A stretch of DNA of 64,000 nucleotides from contig NC_060018.1 in NCBI RefSeq assembly GCF_021134715.1, forward strand, positions 4,419,501-4,483,500, in the 5' to 3' direction. The notes below the pieces were generated by a model. The model made no database searches and was not told the origin of the DNA. It saw only the letters and a list, made by a program, of their open reading frames with translations. Source of the DNA: Daphnia pulex. Taxonomy: Eukaryota > Arthropoda > Branchiopoda > Diplostraca > Daphniidae. Both the position numbers and the translations under genes were made by a program. This document shows positions 1-13,700 of this stretch, one piece after another; position 1 is the first letter of the stretch; each line of letters starts with the position of its first letter.

Positions 1-1480
1 GCGGGGAGTGGAGAAGGGCATTCATTACAGTTCATTAGCAGTCGCAATACGCGAAATGTATCCACAGCAGCAATTAAATGCCGACTTATTCGGCGTAGAG
101 CAAAGGCGAGTTAAATAAACCTAAAGCAACAAACAATGCGGCTAAGAGTTTCAAAAAGAAAAAGCCATGATCAGCTCTTTTTTGCGTTTAATCCTCTTTG
201 CAATTCCACTTGAAAATCTTTGGCCCATTGTTTCTTGTTTCATTCATCCCGGGCAGATCTCTCTCTCTCTTTATACCGGTGCAGGAAAAAAAGGGGAAAG
301 CTAATAAAAAAATTAGCATAGAATAACGAAAGCGAATCGCCGAAATGAAATTCCCAAAATACGTAGGAGAAAATCCGGCTGGGATAGGAGAAAATACAAA
401 AGAAATGAATGGGGCTTTTCATGTCGGCTCTTTTTTTTTCAATGACCTTTGTGTGGGACTACCCCCACGCGTTATGTAAACGAGCCTGTGTGACACACAC
501 ACACAAAGATCAGCTCGAAAGGGAGTATATAGCTCTCTCTCTCTGCACTGCGCCCCGCTTCGTGTTTTGACTACGACACAGCTGTTCGGGGTTGCGGCTT
601 TACCCAACCACTTACACACGTCACTACCAAGACAAACGCTGGGCCGCCGGCTCCTTTTCGGCTACATACGGCCGGCTGAAACGCCAACAATCAGCTCGAG
701 TCGTTCCAGTGTGTATACGTTTTCCATCAACTCGACTTGGCACTATAGTTTTCCGACGGTGTTATCACAGGGTCTCGTCGGGAGAATCCATTAAGGTTAT
801 AAACCTAATGCATTCCTACGCGGTTGGCCTAACGCATAATACAACACAACACGGGGGGGGGGGAGGCGCTCAACTCATCTCGTTTGCCTACAGTATTGAT
901 GCACTTAATATCCGTGACTCGCGTTCGTCCCTCACTCTTTCAAAACAAAAAAGAAAAGAGAATCCAAGACACTGATCAAACAGTTTTTTTCTTGTTTGTT
1001 TCTTTTCTTTTAAATTCCGTCAGTCGTTTTGTTGATTCTGGCGTCGTGTCGGCGTGGCAAAAATAAAAAGAGAATTTGAGTCTGCCACGGGAGGACTACT
1101 GGGAATTTCTGAAAAACTAGATGAAGAGCTGCTGCAGATGGAACAAAATGAAAGTGGAACAAGTCAATAAAAGAGAGAAATCTAAACAAGTCTAAAGAGA
1201 AAATGTCCGTCAACAATATAGAGCCAGCTGGGAAAATGGATTTCTTTATACACACCCTGATTAACCGTTCGCGGCTTTTTTTTCCTATTTTCACCTTGGC
1301 TTTGATGCGCCTTTCAAACTTGTTAACAGAATTCCATTGACAAAATCGACAAGATTGATATGCGTACTTTAGTGATCCGCGTTACCATGTCAACAGCTGA
1401 ACGTTATTTATACACGTCACCCCATCAAACAACCCCCCACAAAAAAGGGGGTAAGAAATTGCAAAAGAGGAGGCGCTTAC
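1..1480. other. intron sequence next to signal-peptide exon, no gene seen
   Basis: This stretch follows the splice donor of the minus-strand exon at 1481-1601, so it is most simply the start of that gene's intron. It holds C/T runs, a (CA)n tract near 491-505, a G homopolymer near 851 and A/T-rich stretches. I found no reading frame with protein-like composition or well-placed splice sites on either strand. Confidence 0.4.
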
Positions 1481-1601
1481 CTGATTGGCTGGAGTTGGCC
1501 CTCGCAATGCTGAAAAATACGAGTAGGAGTCCTGAATAGAGCATGAAAGTTGCGGCCGGATGGCGGAATAAGATCATTCTCCTAACGTAGCAGTGCATCA
1601 T
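1481..1601 (-). CDS. partial gene: first coding exon with a signal peptide
   Basis: I do not recognise the gene. Two adjacent ATG codons (1601 and 1598) open a frame of 40 codons plus one base that ends at a consensus donor (G then GTAAGCG, intron side at 1480). The peptide has a basic start with several arginines, then a hydrophobic core (MLYSGLLLVFFSIARA) followed by NSSQS. That is a textbook signal peptide with likely cleavage after ARA. Internal methionines (MILF, MLYS) are alternative starts. The rest of the protein must lie to the left of the window. An AG just upstream (CTGCAG before ACTGAAATGATG) could be an acceptor joining a 5' untranslated exon further right. A secreted or type I membrane protein is inferred; its function cannot be told from this exon. 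Confidence 0.5.
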
Positions 1602-4300
1602 TTCAGTCTGCAGTTCACGTCTGGTTTTGTCCACTGTCGCACTCTGGACGATAAATTATTCGCCGGCCTTATTTGGATGATGTACACCCACGTATAATCA
1701 ACAAGAGCAACAACACACACAAAAAAAAGGGGGTGGAACCGCAGCACACAGCTAACTCGGCCGGCGTTGAGTATTTTGTCACAAGTCGGCCAGCTGCAAA
1801 TAAATCCTCCTGCCAAATCACAAAGGAGAAATTATGTGTTAAATAAACAAGTTATTTTTCGCCAGCGACAAGTCGCACAATAAATCACGTGACACGACTT
1901 GCACAAACAGCCAGCCAGGCACTTTCTCTGGCTCTATACAAAATGAGACAAGTTGGGGGGGTCAGAGATTTTATACTATAACAGACTAGGGTCGTCAAAA
2001 CCTTAAGATTCCTCATAGCCACCGCGACTATAGGAAGAAAAACGAGCCCGCGGGAGGGTTGCAAACGTTTCCAATTGTTGCCATCGTCTTATTTTGGCCG
2101 TCGTCGCCTTTTTTTTTTTTCTTTTACGACCGGCGTTTGATGACCTCACGTTTCTGTTCTCTCTTGTCTTTTTTCCGCAATTCCGACTCTGTTTACGGCG
2201 GGTGTCGTCGTCGTCGCAATTTGGTATAAATCCCCGACACCGGAGACGAGGCTGCAGGCGCAGTTGGAGAATGTTATATATGAAAGATATTCGCTCGGGT
2301 GAAAGTAATCAATGGGAAAAATCCCAACATCGGAAACCGTGGCTCGCGCGTCTCGGCTCAAATAAAAGCTGGTCGAATAACAAACATTCTGCCAAACAAC
2401 TCTTACGACGACGACGACGACGACTCTCCCGTGCATTCCACTTTTGCCAGACGGGGGGTGTGGAGCAGGTGAAACGTGAACGCGGGATTCCCGGAAGGAA
2501 TTTTTGTTTTTCCCCACCCAGCACACACTATTAACAAGCGCTGCGTGTCTTCGAGTCAACGACCTAGCAGGTAACTAGAGATATATTATTATTAGAACAT
2601 TATCAAAGCTTTTGACAGGGGGAGAAGAAGAAGAAACTTTCCGACGAGGAACCAACACACAGCACAGCAGGGATCAGGACGAAATCATCAATTTGATTAC
2701 GCGTGCTGATTGGATAGAAACGATCTATATAGAGCAGCTGGAAGAAAAGTTTGACATCGTCGGTATAAGTTGCCCCCCTCCCCTTTCAAATATGGAGGTT
2801 GGCAGACACGTGGAGCTCAGCGTTGGATTCAAAAGTGGATAGAGACGGGAATAAGAAAGTAAAATCCAACCCCGAAAAAGAAGAAGCGATTTTACAGCTG
2901 GTAAAGCAGGATCGTCAAGACGCGCGGGTCGGTAGCAGCTATGCGCAGCTCGTTAATTAAGCCATCAGAGAAAACTTTTGAGGATGGACCGCATCAAGGC
3001 ACATCAGCATCATCACACGTTGCCAGAGTAGACGCATGCTTACTGCATTAAGCCACTTATACAAATGTGCTGCCATCAGGTATTATATAGAGACTAGTAG
3101 GTAGGAGGGGGGGGGGGTGCTTCTTTTCTTACCCAACTGCACTTTGAGCCTTGTGAACTTTTCAACCCCCAAAAGTAAGAAACGAATAATCAGACGGTCT
3201 ACACAATCAATACCAGGACCAGTTTTTCGGATCCTTAGTGCGACTGACGTGGAATGACGTAACGAGCCTATACAGTAAGCCCGCTGACACTTTTTTCATC
3301 TTTTTTTCCTGGCGGGAATTTCGAATGGAGATTGAAAGACAAGCTCGTGTGTCGTCGCCAGGTAACTAGCAACAACTTTCTTGCGTTGACTGCCCGGCAC
3401 TATTCAAGTTGTACACACTCTACACGGGTGGAGGTACCACCCGTTAGCTGGCAATTAGCTTTTTCGTGTCATCTTTTGTTTTGTTATCTTTCTTGAGAGA
3501 GCTCAATTTGGCCAAATTGTGTTGTATTAAAGAAATCTGTGCACGCCTTTCACGAGGGCGGGGAGCTCCTCTGTCGTCTAAATAATTCGCTGGCTGCACG
3601 TTTTTTTGTTTTCAGATTGAATTTGCCAAAGAGAGACCGTCTTCGGAATTAACAAGACGTACACACACACACAGACAGACGCGCGCGCGAGAAGATTCAC
3701 GGTATTTCACGGTGAAAAAAAGAAGAAAAAAAAAATCCCTGCCTTGAGTTTTGTTTATTTGTCTGACGCATAACTAAATTCTAGCCGGCACAGCAGCAGC
3801 TCCCTGGTGGCCGGCTCAAAGGACTTTCTCCTCTCCCAAGTTTTCAATAACAACGAGGAGACGACTTCAAAGAAAACTTGACAAATAGTAGGAGAGAGCT
3901 AGAAAGAGCACGAACCTAAACATATTGAGAGGTAATCCGCGTTTCAATTAATTACGTGAATAGAACAGCAGCAGCAGCAGCAGCCGGTCCAGTTTGTCCA
4001 GCACCCGCCATTGTGAATTGGCGCTAAGCAGAGAAAGAGTCTGCTGATCCCGAGTTCGAGTAGTCTACTAAAGTCTAGTCAACAGTCCACACACGGACAA
4101 TGTGCACTACTCCAACTAGTAATATATAAATAAAACAAGAGCGGAATCAACACCCGCGTCCTGCTGGCCGACTGTTTCGTCGGAGCGAAATACAAGGCGC
4201 GCTGACGTGGTGACAGTCAGCCAAAATGTAGACTCCCCCTTATTTCCCATTCGTCAATCAATAAAACAGATAGAACCACAAAAAAAAAAGAAAGAAAAGG
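1602..4300. other. non-coding upstream region, simple repeats
   Basis: No convincing coding exon. It holds a (GAC)n run at about 2405-2424, a long G homopolymer near 3107-3117, a (CA)n tract near 3661 and a (CAG)6 run at 3966-3983. Two donor-like strings of the same form (CAG then GTAACTAG) occur near 2570 and 3360, but no partner acceptor with an open frame was found. It may be promoter or intron of the minus-strand signal-peptide gene. Confidence 0.4.
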
Positions 4301-6824
4301 CCAAACTTGACAAAAAATGATATCGGCTGACAGTGGCAACAAAAATCTCTTTCTCTCTCTACGCCTCTATATGACTATATCTTACAAGTCAGTCATTCAT
4401 GGCCCCTATGAAAAATGGCGATCAGGCCCATTTGAAACCACACACATCATTGGCTGTCAAGAGCGGGAAATTTGGCAACGCCATCATTCACGGACGTAAA
4501 AAAAAAGAGCCGAGCGAAAGAGAAAAGAAGATAAGAGGGCGAAAAGAAATGTATGAATGCATCTACACACAGTAATACATTCGATAGTCGCAAGAGAAAT
4601 CCAGTTAGTCAAAATTACCATCATCAAGAGAAAATTGGGCGAAGCTGTCGCCGGATAAATAATAAGAGCATCTCTATTAAAGGTACTGGGCGCAGTAATA
4701 GCTTCTCCATCCGATCCGCTGGAGATAATTTACAGGCGGAATAATAAAGAAAAGAAAAAGGGACCCAGGGTGGTGTTGTTGTTGTATATGCCTACGCCAA
4801 AATAAATACAAGTTACAAGAAAATAAAAGAATAAAAGAAGAAGAAGGAGAAGGAGAGAATGAACCATCACGCTGGACGCGAAAGCTGTCCCATACATAAC
4901 CAAGACGCGCACGCCAGAGAGAGAGAGAAAAATAAACGAAATAGAGAACCGGCTGTTCGGTTCGGAGCGGATCGATTGGCCAGATGGTATATAAGGACGC
5001 CAACGGACGTAGGCTTGTGTGTGTGTGTTTATTTATATATACATTTAGAATACTATTTGCCGTACACTCCCGCGTTCTGCGTGGACGACGGTGTCTACTC
5101 CACACAAACACACACACGGGGGTATATGGAAGTTGCTTTCAAACGACTTGGGCACACAACCGACCGAAAAGGAAACGCCAGACAGAGTTTGTGTGTCACT
5201 CGTACATAAATAAGAGACGAGGCGGATACTCTGGTCGATAGGTAAAAGACGTTCACCGAGCAGCTCAGTCACATTAGAGAGAGTAGCCGGAATTGACAGC
5301 ACCTGTTTCCGTGATGGTCCGTCACCACCCTCCCTTTTTCTCCTCCCAGTTTCCCGTTGGGAGGGGGTGGGGGACCGAGCAAAGTCCGACGTCACTCACG
5401 AACAGTAAACGACTGATTGGTCCCCACCATTTCGTAACCTTTTCACGATATATCAATCCCAACCAGTCAAACATCCAGTATTGCACATAACCCAACTTAA
5501 TCTCTCAGCTCTCTCTTCCCGGAATAAATTTAATCAAAAATAAATTATATCCTGCCAAAAAAATAAAATAAAATAAAAAAAAAAACATTTGAGCAACCAG
5601 TCAAACGAAAAAAAATAAAAACGCCAGAATAATAAGGCACTGAAGAAGATGATGACGGTGAAGGAGGTAGAAAAAGACTTCACACGCTACTGGTCCTGAC
5701 AATCTTGGCGCTCCGCCGTCTCTTACCGTCGTCGTCGTCGTCTTATCATTTTCACCAAACTGGCTAGGCCCCACTAGAGATAATTGACAGCAGCAGACTG
5801 CAGCGTCTTGTCTGATCTGTGCAAACTGTGCGTCTTCGTCGAAAGTCAACGAGAACGACATCTCATCATCCCCCCTTCTTTAGATACATCGCAACATCAT
5901 TGTGTGTGTGTGTGCTGCACGAAAATAATCATATCGCCATCTCAACTTTATATAGAAATCTATATGCTCTCTGTTGGGCATCCATGCATGATCTTTTGTA
6001 TGGTGCGCGCGTGTGGCCGGGAGACGCCAGGGGCCATCATTGAATTTTGACGGACATTGAAACGACGAGTCGTTTCCGTTAACTTTGCATTATTAGCCTT
6101 TGCCCTCTCTCCTTTGAGTTGCGCAAGAATGCCGATAAAGCGCGTCTCTGTATGAGCATGAGCTCTGCATTGCAAATATCCTACGCGGACAAAAATGGAT
6201 TTCCTTCAAAATGGAGAAAAGTTATTCTACAAGATTCTGAGAGATATGACCCGTCTCTTTTTTCGTACGTCAACAACAAACTTTGGCTCGACTCTTTTAG
6301 ATCGCTAATTCACTATAGACCATCGTCCATTCGTCAAGAGCGCGTTACGCCATCGCGATGATGACGGCGATAAAACTTGATTTCACTCTCACGTCCGGCT
6401 ATTTTTTTGTTTTTGGTTGTTTTCTTCCAGCCCAGCATCTAAAAGTCTGAGCCATCAGATTTATGGAACCCGATTCAATTTATTTGTCGTTGGGAAATTT
6501 GATCGTTTTTCCTTCTGCCTCATTTTCAACACATTTGGTCGTCGTCGTAATCGTTTGCATCTCCCCCTCCCTTTGTACTTTAGGAGCCAACGGAGAATAG
6601 AGTGGAGAGAGCGCACAAGAAGAAGAAGAAGAATGGATACTGTTCTACGAAAAGATCAATTTCACTTGGGTTTTACTTCACTACCTCTCAATCCGGCATG
6701 GGGATCGAGTGTGCCCCGCTAGTTATAGCTGTGGAAGTGAGAGGATAGATAAGGCACGATACAAGACGCCTGGCTGTTTTTGTTACGCTCATCGATCGCC
6801 ACGCTCTCACTCCTGTTGGATGTG

Positions 6825-6862
6825 TTGCTGCCCGTGTGTGTGTGTGTACACACGGGCAGCAA
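6825..6862. repeat. inverted repeat, 15-bp perfect arms
   Basis: Left arm 6825-6839 and right arm 6848-6862 are exact reverse complements (TTGCTGCCCGTGTGT against ACACACGGGCAGCAA) around an 8-base GT-rich loop. The transcript of either strand could form a strong hairpin. It lies in non-coding sequence. No function is known to me. Confidence 0.8.
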
Positions 6863-9588
6863 TGGAAACCTTCGTTTGGATCAACAAACGTTATCAACAT
6901 CCAGTGAAGGAGGGCGAGAATAGCGAGGGCGAGTGGGCCATTTCCAGGGGCCATTTAACCTTAATGGTCCCAGCTGCTGATGGACGGACCGGGGGTGGTC
7001 GATCACGTAGATCTCTGTCTATGTATTCACACGAAAGAGCAGGAGGTGGTACTACTATAGATCGCCGCAGCTACCTCCCCCACTAAAAAAAAGTTTCCCA
7101 TCGACTATTACTAAAATTATAAACTCAAACTTGCAACCATTGTTAAGGAAACGATGGCATTTCTCTCCCGCCATCTGAATATTTGAAAAAGATTGGCAAA
7201 CCTGCTTAGCTGTAAAGACAAGCCCGTGAACATTTCAAGTTGACCAATTACGTTGTTAATATTGCAGCCGTCGTGTATACGAGACAGAAAAAGACACCTT
7301 CAAAAAAAAAATCGATCGTTTTTGTGATTCACATGTGAAGTAACGTCACGATCTGTTCAATAATGCCCGCGGATTACTGGGAACGTGACGGACCGAGTTT
7401 CCACCGGCCGAACATGCAACCTCTATAAGACGATGACAAAAACAAACTTTACTCTATATACGCATGTATGTACAAGATATGGGTGGATGGGGAACGTTGG
7501 CAATCGCAGAGAAAACGCATTTAAAAAAAGACCCGGAGAGGATTTGGTAGCGTCTCCTTTCAAAAAATCCAAAACACACGGGGATATACACGTCCAGATG
7601 GTATGTGTACTGCGTCTGTACCCCAGCAAAGTTCATTCAAGAAAGAAAAACAAAAAAAAAACTTTGCTTTTTTCTCCTATATGTGAAAACTCTAGATCAC
7701 GTTATATACGTGTTGTTTATTGCTCGGCTTTTATTTTTATTTTATTATTTTTTTGAACTTGTGTGTGTCCCCCTCCCTGGTTGCCGAATTAAGGCAACAA
7801 AAGCAAAACTAACATGTCATGATCTGTCGTCGTCTAGTGCAGTGGTCCAACTCGGCCATGGGGAGAAGGAAAAAACCAAACCAAAAACAAACAGAGTCGG
7901 ATGGATTACTTATCCGAATGTTGGCCAACTCGAGTGACCACTGCATATAACCCGTCGTCGTATAAATGTGGATGAATAAATATGTAAGAATTGCAGCCAC
8001 GAGGAGTATAAATAAACGGAATGAAAAAGGGAAAGAAAAGAGGGATCTGGATGAGCACGACAACTCTTCATCGTCAACGTCAAATACAGGGGCGGTTGTG
8101 CTGGTAAAGGAGGCTGGGCACGTGTCCAGTTATTGTATCCGCACACACACACACAGAGAGAAAGAAAAGAGACATCCATCGCTGGCGACGAGAAACCCCC
8201 CCTCCGCACATCGATATTTATGTACAGAACTCGGACGAGATTCTTTTACGACATTTTCCGTATTTGCTATTGGTTGTTTTCTTTTGAACCATCCGGAAAA
8301 CTGCTGGATGGCTTTCATATAGAATTCTGCGTGTCGGTGGCAGGCATTTTGACTTCATCGTACAGAGAGAGAGAGCAAAAAGAGGGGGGGTCTCTCGCTG
8401 TTAGTCTATTATCGTGTCGTGTGTGCCTTGTGACAGAGAAAATATCCCTTCGCTTTGGCTGTAGGCTATCCCGTCGATGACGAATGATGACAATATGTCA
8501 CCGACACACTCGCAAAAGCACAGGGAAACATCAACATCAAGGGGACGGAATAAATGTGGATGTGAAGGCTACCTAATGTTGTTTTCTCTTGGGCTGCTAA
8601 CCGATAACGGAATCCATTAATAGGTCGACTATCAGGTCGTGAACTGTGTGTGTCGATACAGAAACTCCTGGGCGTTTCCAGCTTCATCGAAAAATAAACG
8701 GGCGCCGTCGATAAGCAATGATTTGCCAAAAGATCTGGGAACTGAAAATAACAATCGATTGGATGATGAAAATGGTCGACTTCCGACAATTTTCAACCAC
8801 CATTAAAGATGTCAAACTCTCAGCTGCAAGTCCTCCCTCTTTTCACGAAAATTCGACTTTTGACAAATGAATTCTCATTCGATTAGATGACGAGTTCCCA
8901 CCAAAGCAGAAAGTGGGAGCCAATAAGTCCCCCCTCCGTCAAAACGGCGCGAAATCCAAATGGGGAACAACGCAACAAAAAAAGACGAAATGCGTGTCAC
9001 GCAACGTCGTCGTGAATTCAAACAAAACGAAGAGAAGGGAAAAAAGATGAAAAGTCGCGAATAGGGAAAGACGACACGCATAAGCCAGATTATCCCATCA
9101 CGGAAGTGTGGCCACTTTTGACAACTATTTCACTTTTTGACAGAGTTGCTTCTTCTTCTATAGAGTCGTCGTAGCCACATCAACTTTTCAGGGTCCTATA
9201 AAAGCCTATATCCCCCCCCACCCTACTGTTATTCATTCCCCAACCCCCGTTCTCTTTGGGATTTCTCATTCTGTTCAGACATCAGCTCAATATTGACTTG
9301 TGTTGGGCACAGCGTCGACTCTTTTTCTCTTGCTGCTGCTGAACGCCGAGAGACTTTTTCTTTCGTCTTCGCAGCCATCCGCTGGCTGACGGATGCGTCT
9401 CTTGTCTATAATATGTGACCGAGAGTTTCTCCCATTGCCATATTATATACACCACTGGCTGTGTGTGTGTGGATGGTATACATTACGAGTTGTATTGTCT
9501 CTTTTTTCTTTTTCCTTTTATTTCTCGAGTGTACTATACCCAATCCCTTTTTGGCGTAGACTACACGACTACTGGTTTTTTTTCGGTT

Positions 9589-9608
9589 ATATATATATAT
9601 ATATATAT
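9589..9608. repeat. (TA)10 microsatellite
   Basis: Uninterrupted alternating TA dinucleotides, followed by a short GTACACACA tract. Confidence 0.9.
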
Positions 9609-9640
9609 GTACACACATTATAAGACAGTTCTTCTTCCTC

Positions 9641-10760
9641 CTATCTAGGCTTTGTAAGCATGAGATCGATCCGTCAAGTCTTCCGGACGACGACCAAATT
9701 TTCCTCGGGATTTTCGCCCTTGATATCGAGACCAAAGACGTCATCTCTTGTTCTCGTTACTTTCTTGATCTCATTTTTTTCTTCTTCTTTTTATTTATTT
9801 TTTTTTTTTTCTTCACGTTAGTTCTTCGTCTTACCGGCCTGGCTTTATTCAATCTCCCCAGGATGGGCCTACCCACGTAGAGGGATCATTTAGGGACTTG
9901 CAGCCTATCTCTTACGTGAACCAACATCAGTCAAGATCCATCAAAGATTCAATGAAAAAGGGATCATTCAATAGATTTTTTCATTAAACTCACCCACAAA
10001 AAAAAAGAGAAATCCACAAAAAGAATAGCCAAAACCCTTACACAATTAGCTTTTTAATCTACTCAATGGCTTCGCGTATTTTTTTTTTTTTTGAATATAT
10101 TAATGATTTTTTATATTTTTAAGATTTAATGAAATTCTATTTCTACACTTGCTACGAAAATAAAAAGGTTGTGTAACGGTACAACACAACCGCCAAAAAT
10201 TTCACAAGGTTCTTGTTGGAGGTCTTCTCTATAACTTAATGAGAAGCCGTGGCCAGGCCCCAAACCCTATGTATCTGACTTGTAGCTTTATGTATAAAAA
10301 TATACGCCAAAACAACGAACGTAAAGCCTAGCCTAAAATATCTTTTAAAGACCTCGACAGCTAATTGGTACAAGTTTACCACTCTAAATATCACATATCA
10401 CGCCAAATAATTAGACCATTATTCTCGCCATTCTCATCTCCCGACTCTCTTCTAGACTCCTTTTTCGTTCTTTCCAATTTCCTCGTCTGTTTTGGTTTGT
10501 TTATCTCAGTGGACCTTTTTTTGGCTTTTTGCTCGTGTGTAGTAGAGTGCTGCTTTTCGCCAAGAGAAAATTTTGTTTAGCATTAAATATCATCACAACC
10601 TTTAAGGGCACCTTGAATTCGACATTTTCTTGTGTGTGGCGCAGTTATATTTTGGGTGCCCCTATTATTTCTTTAAAAGAAGACTGTTGAATCTACAAGA
10701 AGGAGAAACAACCTGCTGGCAAAGGGGGGTTTTATCCTAATAAAAAAAAAAAAAAATTGG
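9641..10760. other. A/T-rich non-coding segment
   Basis: Long T and A runs (around 9770-9815, 10079-10093 and 10739-10755) and lower G+C than the flanks. No coding exon is supported. A short minus-strand frame around 9683-9780 looks protein-like but has no pyrimidine tract or acceptor in front of it. Confidence 0.4.
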
Positions 10761-13700
10761 GAAAGAGCTTTCTGGTAGTGCCAATCGATAAAGCCAGAGG
10801 CGCCCGAAAAATACGCGATTAATTCTTAATGAAATAGCTCCTGAAAACTACGCACATACACACACACCTATCCACACGCCCGAAACTATTAAAAGCAGCA
10901 GCTAAACTGATTCGCTGTCCAAATGAAAGTCGTTGCTCCGCTGCGGATTGACTCCTCGAAAAAGAAAAAAAAGGTGCCAATAGATGAAGGACAAGCAAAA
11001 TGCCATGGCAACGACCATTCGAGTTGAAAATGTCATTTGAGTTGCGACGACACCCTGTCTGTCGATTCTGTACAACTCTGTCGACTGAAACTGGAAACTT
11101 TATAGAAAAATTCTCCGAAAAAGAAACTAAAATCACCAAACCGCCCCCCCCCAAGAAAAAAGAAACGGGAGAAAGATGAGCAACAACTCGTCGTTGTCGC
11201 CCAGGGAGAAGTTGATGGCGTCCGCCGCGTCGTCACCCGAGTGGAAACAAGAGAGTTTCATAAGCAGCTCGAAAAAGTACGGACTTGCTGGGCATAAGAA
11301 GCTCGGAGGGTGGAATACGGCGCAGCAGCAAATAAGGAAACTGGAACAGTTTGGAGAGTGGGAAAGAAGAGCTGACCGCGCGCGTCGTCGCCCGCCGTGT
11401 ATAGCGACAACTCACGTCGTCGACGTGAGAGCGACAGACCGTGGAGCGCCACACACACACACGCCTCTGAGCATTGGGCGCAGTGCTGAGGGGATCATCA
11501 TCAATCAGACTCATCTTATCACAAAAAAGGATACACATCGAAAAATAAAAATGAAAGAGGGGGGAAATGTACGAAAATAACTCGCGGGGGAGGTGTCCAA
11601 CAACACGCAGTCCGTAAAGTCGATCGTTCGATTGCTGCCGCGCAGGTTAAAAAATAAACTTTTTCATCGCAATCGACAAGTTTCCTGCTCTTCCATTGAC
11701 TGTCAATCAACGGGGAAAATGTGAACTTAATTTGCAACAGCGTAACTTGACCTTTGGCAAGTTGGTACTTGTTGACGTCAAAGAGATTGCCGTTCATGGA
11801 CTATCCCGAGTTTACACGAACCCCGTTCGTATTGTGTTTCGAGTCGCATCTAACGAGGACCATTTTCGAGAGACAATAGTCCACGAGTGAAGGGTCTGAC
11901 GGTATATAAGACTGGACTATATAAGTCCAGCAGGAACCAGCAAAAGCAAAATGGGAGGCGGGTCGGACGAGCCATAAGTGACACGTTACATACGGGACCT
12001 CATAACAAGGTCCAAACTACAAAAAGAAAAAAAAAGTGAATCGACGACAGACATGTTGGTGGGAGGGACAGACTGTCCCTTCCAGCAACGGTCCACTGAG
12101 GCGTTGGGGCCGTTGAGGGACCTGGGGTAGGCCGAGAACCACTTTGGGGAACCTGGGACTTACTTTCCCTGTTCAAATTTGCAGCCGCACCGGTCGGCCG
12201 TTTTCCAGACGGTCACCAAAGAAACTTGTCTCACAGTTGTGACTATATTACATCACATTTAGACAAAACGATTCTCAGAATAGACAAAGTTGATTGCAGA
12301 AACTCATTCGACGGCAAAAAAACAAACAATCTAGGGTGGGAGGAGGCGCGATGGAGAGAATATAATCATTTCTGCGTGGGTTTAATTGAGCAGACAATGG
12401 CGAGCAGACACGGAGGCCGGGCACGGTCTAGCACTTAAAGGAGACGTCCATCAAAAGGCCTTCCCCCGCCGATTGCGTCCATTACTACATTGTCCATACA
12501 CGAGTGTAAAAGGCTGTTGTTGTTTCTGTGACGATGCCCCATAGTCATCATTTCAAACCATATTGGATCCAAACCATATGTAAGTTGCGTGATTCAATGA
12601 CAGCTTCACGCGCATTCACGGGACGAGAGGCTGCAATAATAACGCCCTTACAGCCGGCGATGCTACTAGACTCTTTTTTGTTTTTTCATTCTTCTTTTTT
12701 GAAAGGCGCAAGTAGTGTATAGCTCCAGCAAAGTTATTACACCAGTGACTGCTGCTGCTACTAGTAAACCTACTGAATCACACCAGCACGCAATAATCTG
12801 CTCTACTGGTTTTCACTGCAGACTCAGATTCAACCGCTAGCTCTCAAAACTCTTCAACTATTGCATTAGTCCGTTACAGGGTTGCTCCGACTAATAGCCT
12901 TGATAGAATCAAGTAGAAGTGAGCGAAAGAAAAAAAAAGTTGTAGAAGAAAACAGGAAAAAAAAAGGAAAATCCTTTGGCCCTCATCATTCCGCTGTTGG
13001 ATGGGACAATTCAATTTTGCACAAGAAAGAGTTTCCTTTTCTTCGCGTTTCTGAAGAAGTACAGAACCCACACGCACACAACAATGATGATGTGGTAGGC
13101 TTCAACAAACACTAATAGGATTGCGAGCTACGCATTATATTTATACTACGTAAGAAGGGGGGGGGGAAGTGAATTTTAATAAAAAAACTGGCATAATAAT
13201 AGGGCACTAATTTTTGAGCGAACAAATTTCAATTTGATTTTTTTTTTCAAGAAAGATCCCAGGGAATCGGTTGAATATTAGAGGAACGCGAAACCAAGTC
13301 GATAAATGAAATCCGCTTGACTGGGTTTTCCTATTAACTAGTTCGACGAAAAACAGCACCGCACACAATACGCCAGCACCGCCATTTTATTGTGTGTCTT
13401 GCATTAGGAATGATCGAAGTTTCCACATTCGTTTTTTTCTTTTTTTCCCCCCTTAATTGATGTGTACACAATACACTATGCTGTCCTACGCACAAGACTT
13501 GGTGTGCTATGCGTAGATAGACAGTTACATGCTGGATTGAATAATACGGATTTGCACAAAGCGCTTCCAAGTACTGGATAGACATCCACCGTAAATGTAA
13601 ATTGAAGTTTGAATCATTGACGACAACGGCACCCACGCTCAAAACCACACCTTACTATACCAACCGGATTCATTACATTTTCCAACAATAAAAGATGTTT

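Larger units (their letters stand above)
4301..9640. other. non-coding region with microsatellites and TATA-like motifs
   Basis: No coding exon supported. TATATAAG is at 4988-4995 and TATAAAAG at 9197-9204 on the plus strand. (GTC)n lies at about 5727-5742, a long inverted repeat at 6825-6862, many GT/CA and CT/GA tracts, and a (TA)10 run at 9589-9608. Short open frames here have low-complexity, shifting composition and no splice context. Confidence 0.4.

Noticed and set aside
1425..1480. Extending the signal-peptide frame past 1481
   Set aside because: The added residues (GKRLLFCNFLPPFLWGVV) follow a consensus GTAAGC donor and come from the intron.
3107..3117. Long G or C homopolymers (also near 851, 13157 and 45869) as special structures
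   Set aside because: Single short homopolymers are common in this kind of genome and may be sequencing artefacts. There is no further structure around them.
11176..11580. 134-codon plus-strand open frame starting MSNNSSLSPREK
   Set aside because: No recognised domain, no splice sites that extend it, and the second half runs into low-complexity CA repeat translation.
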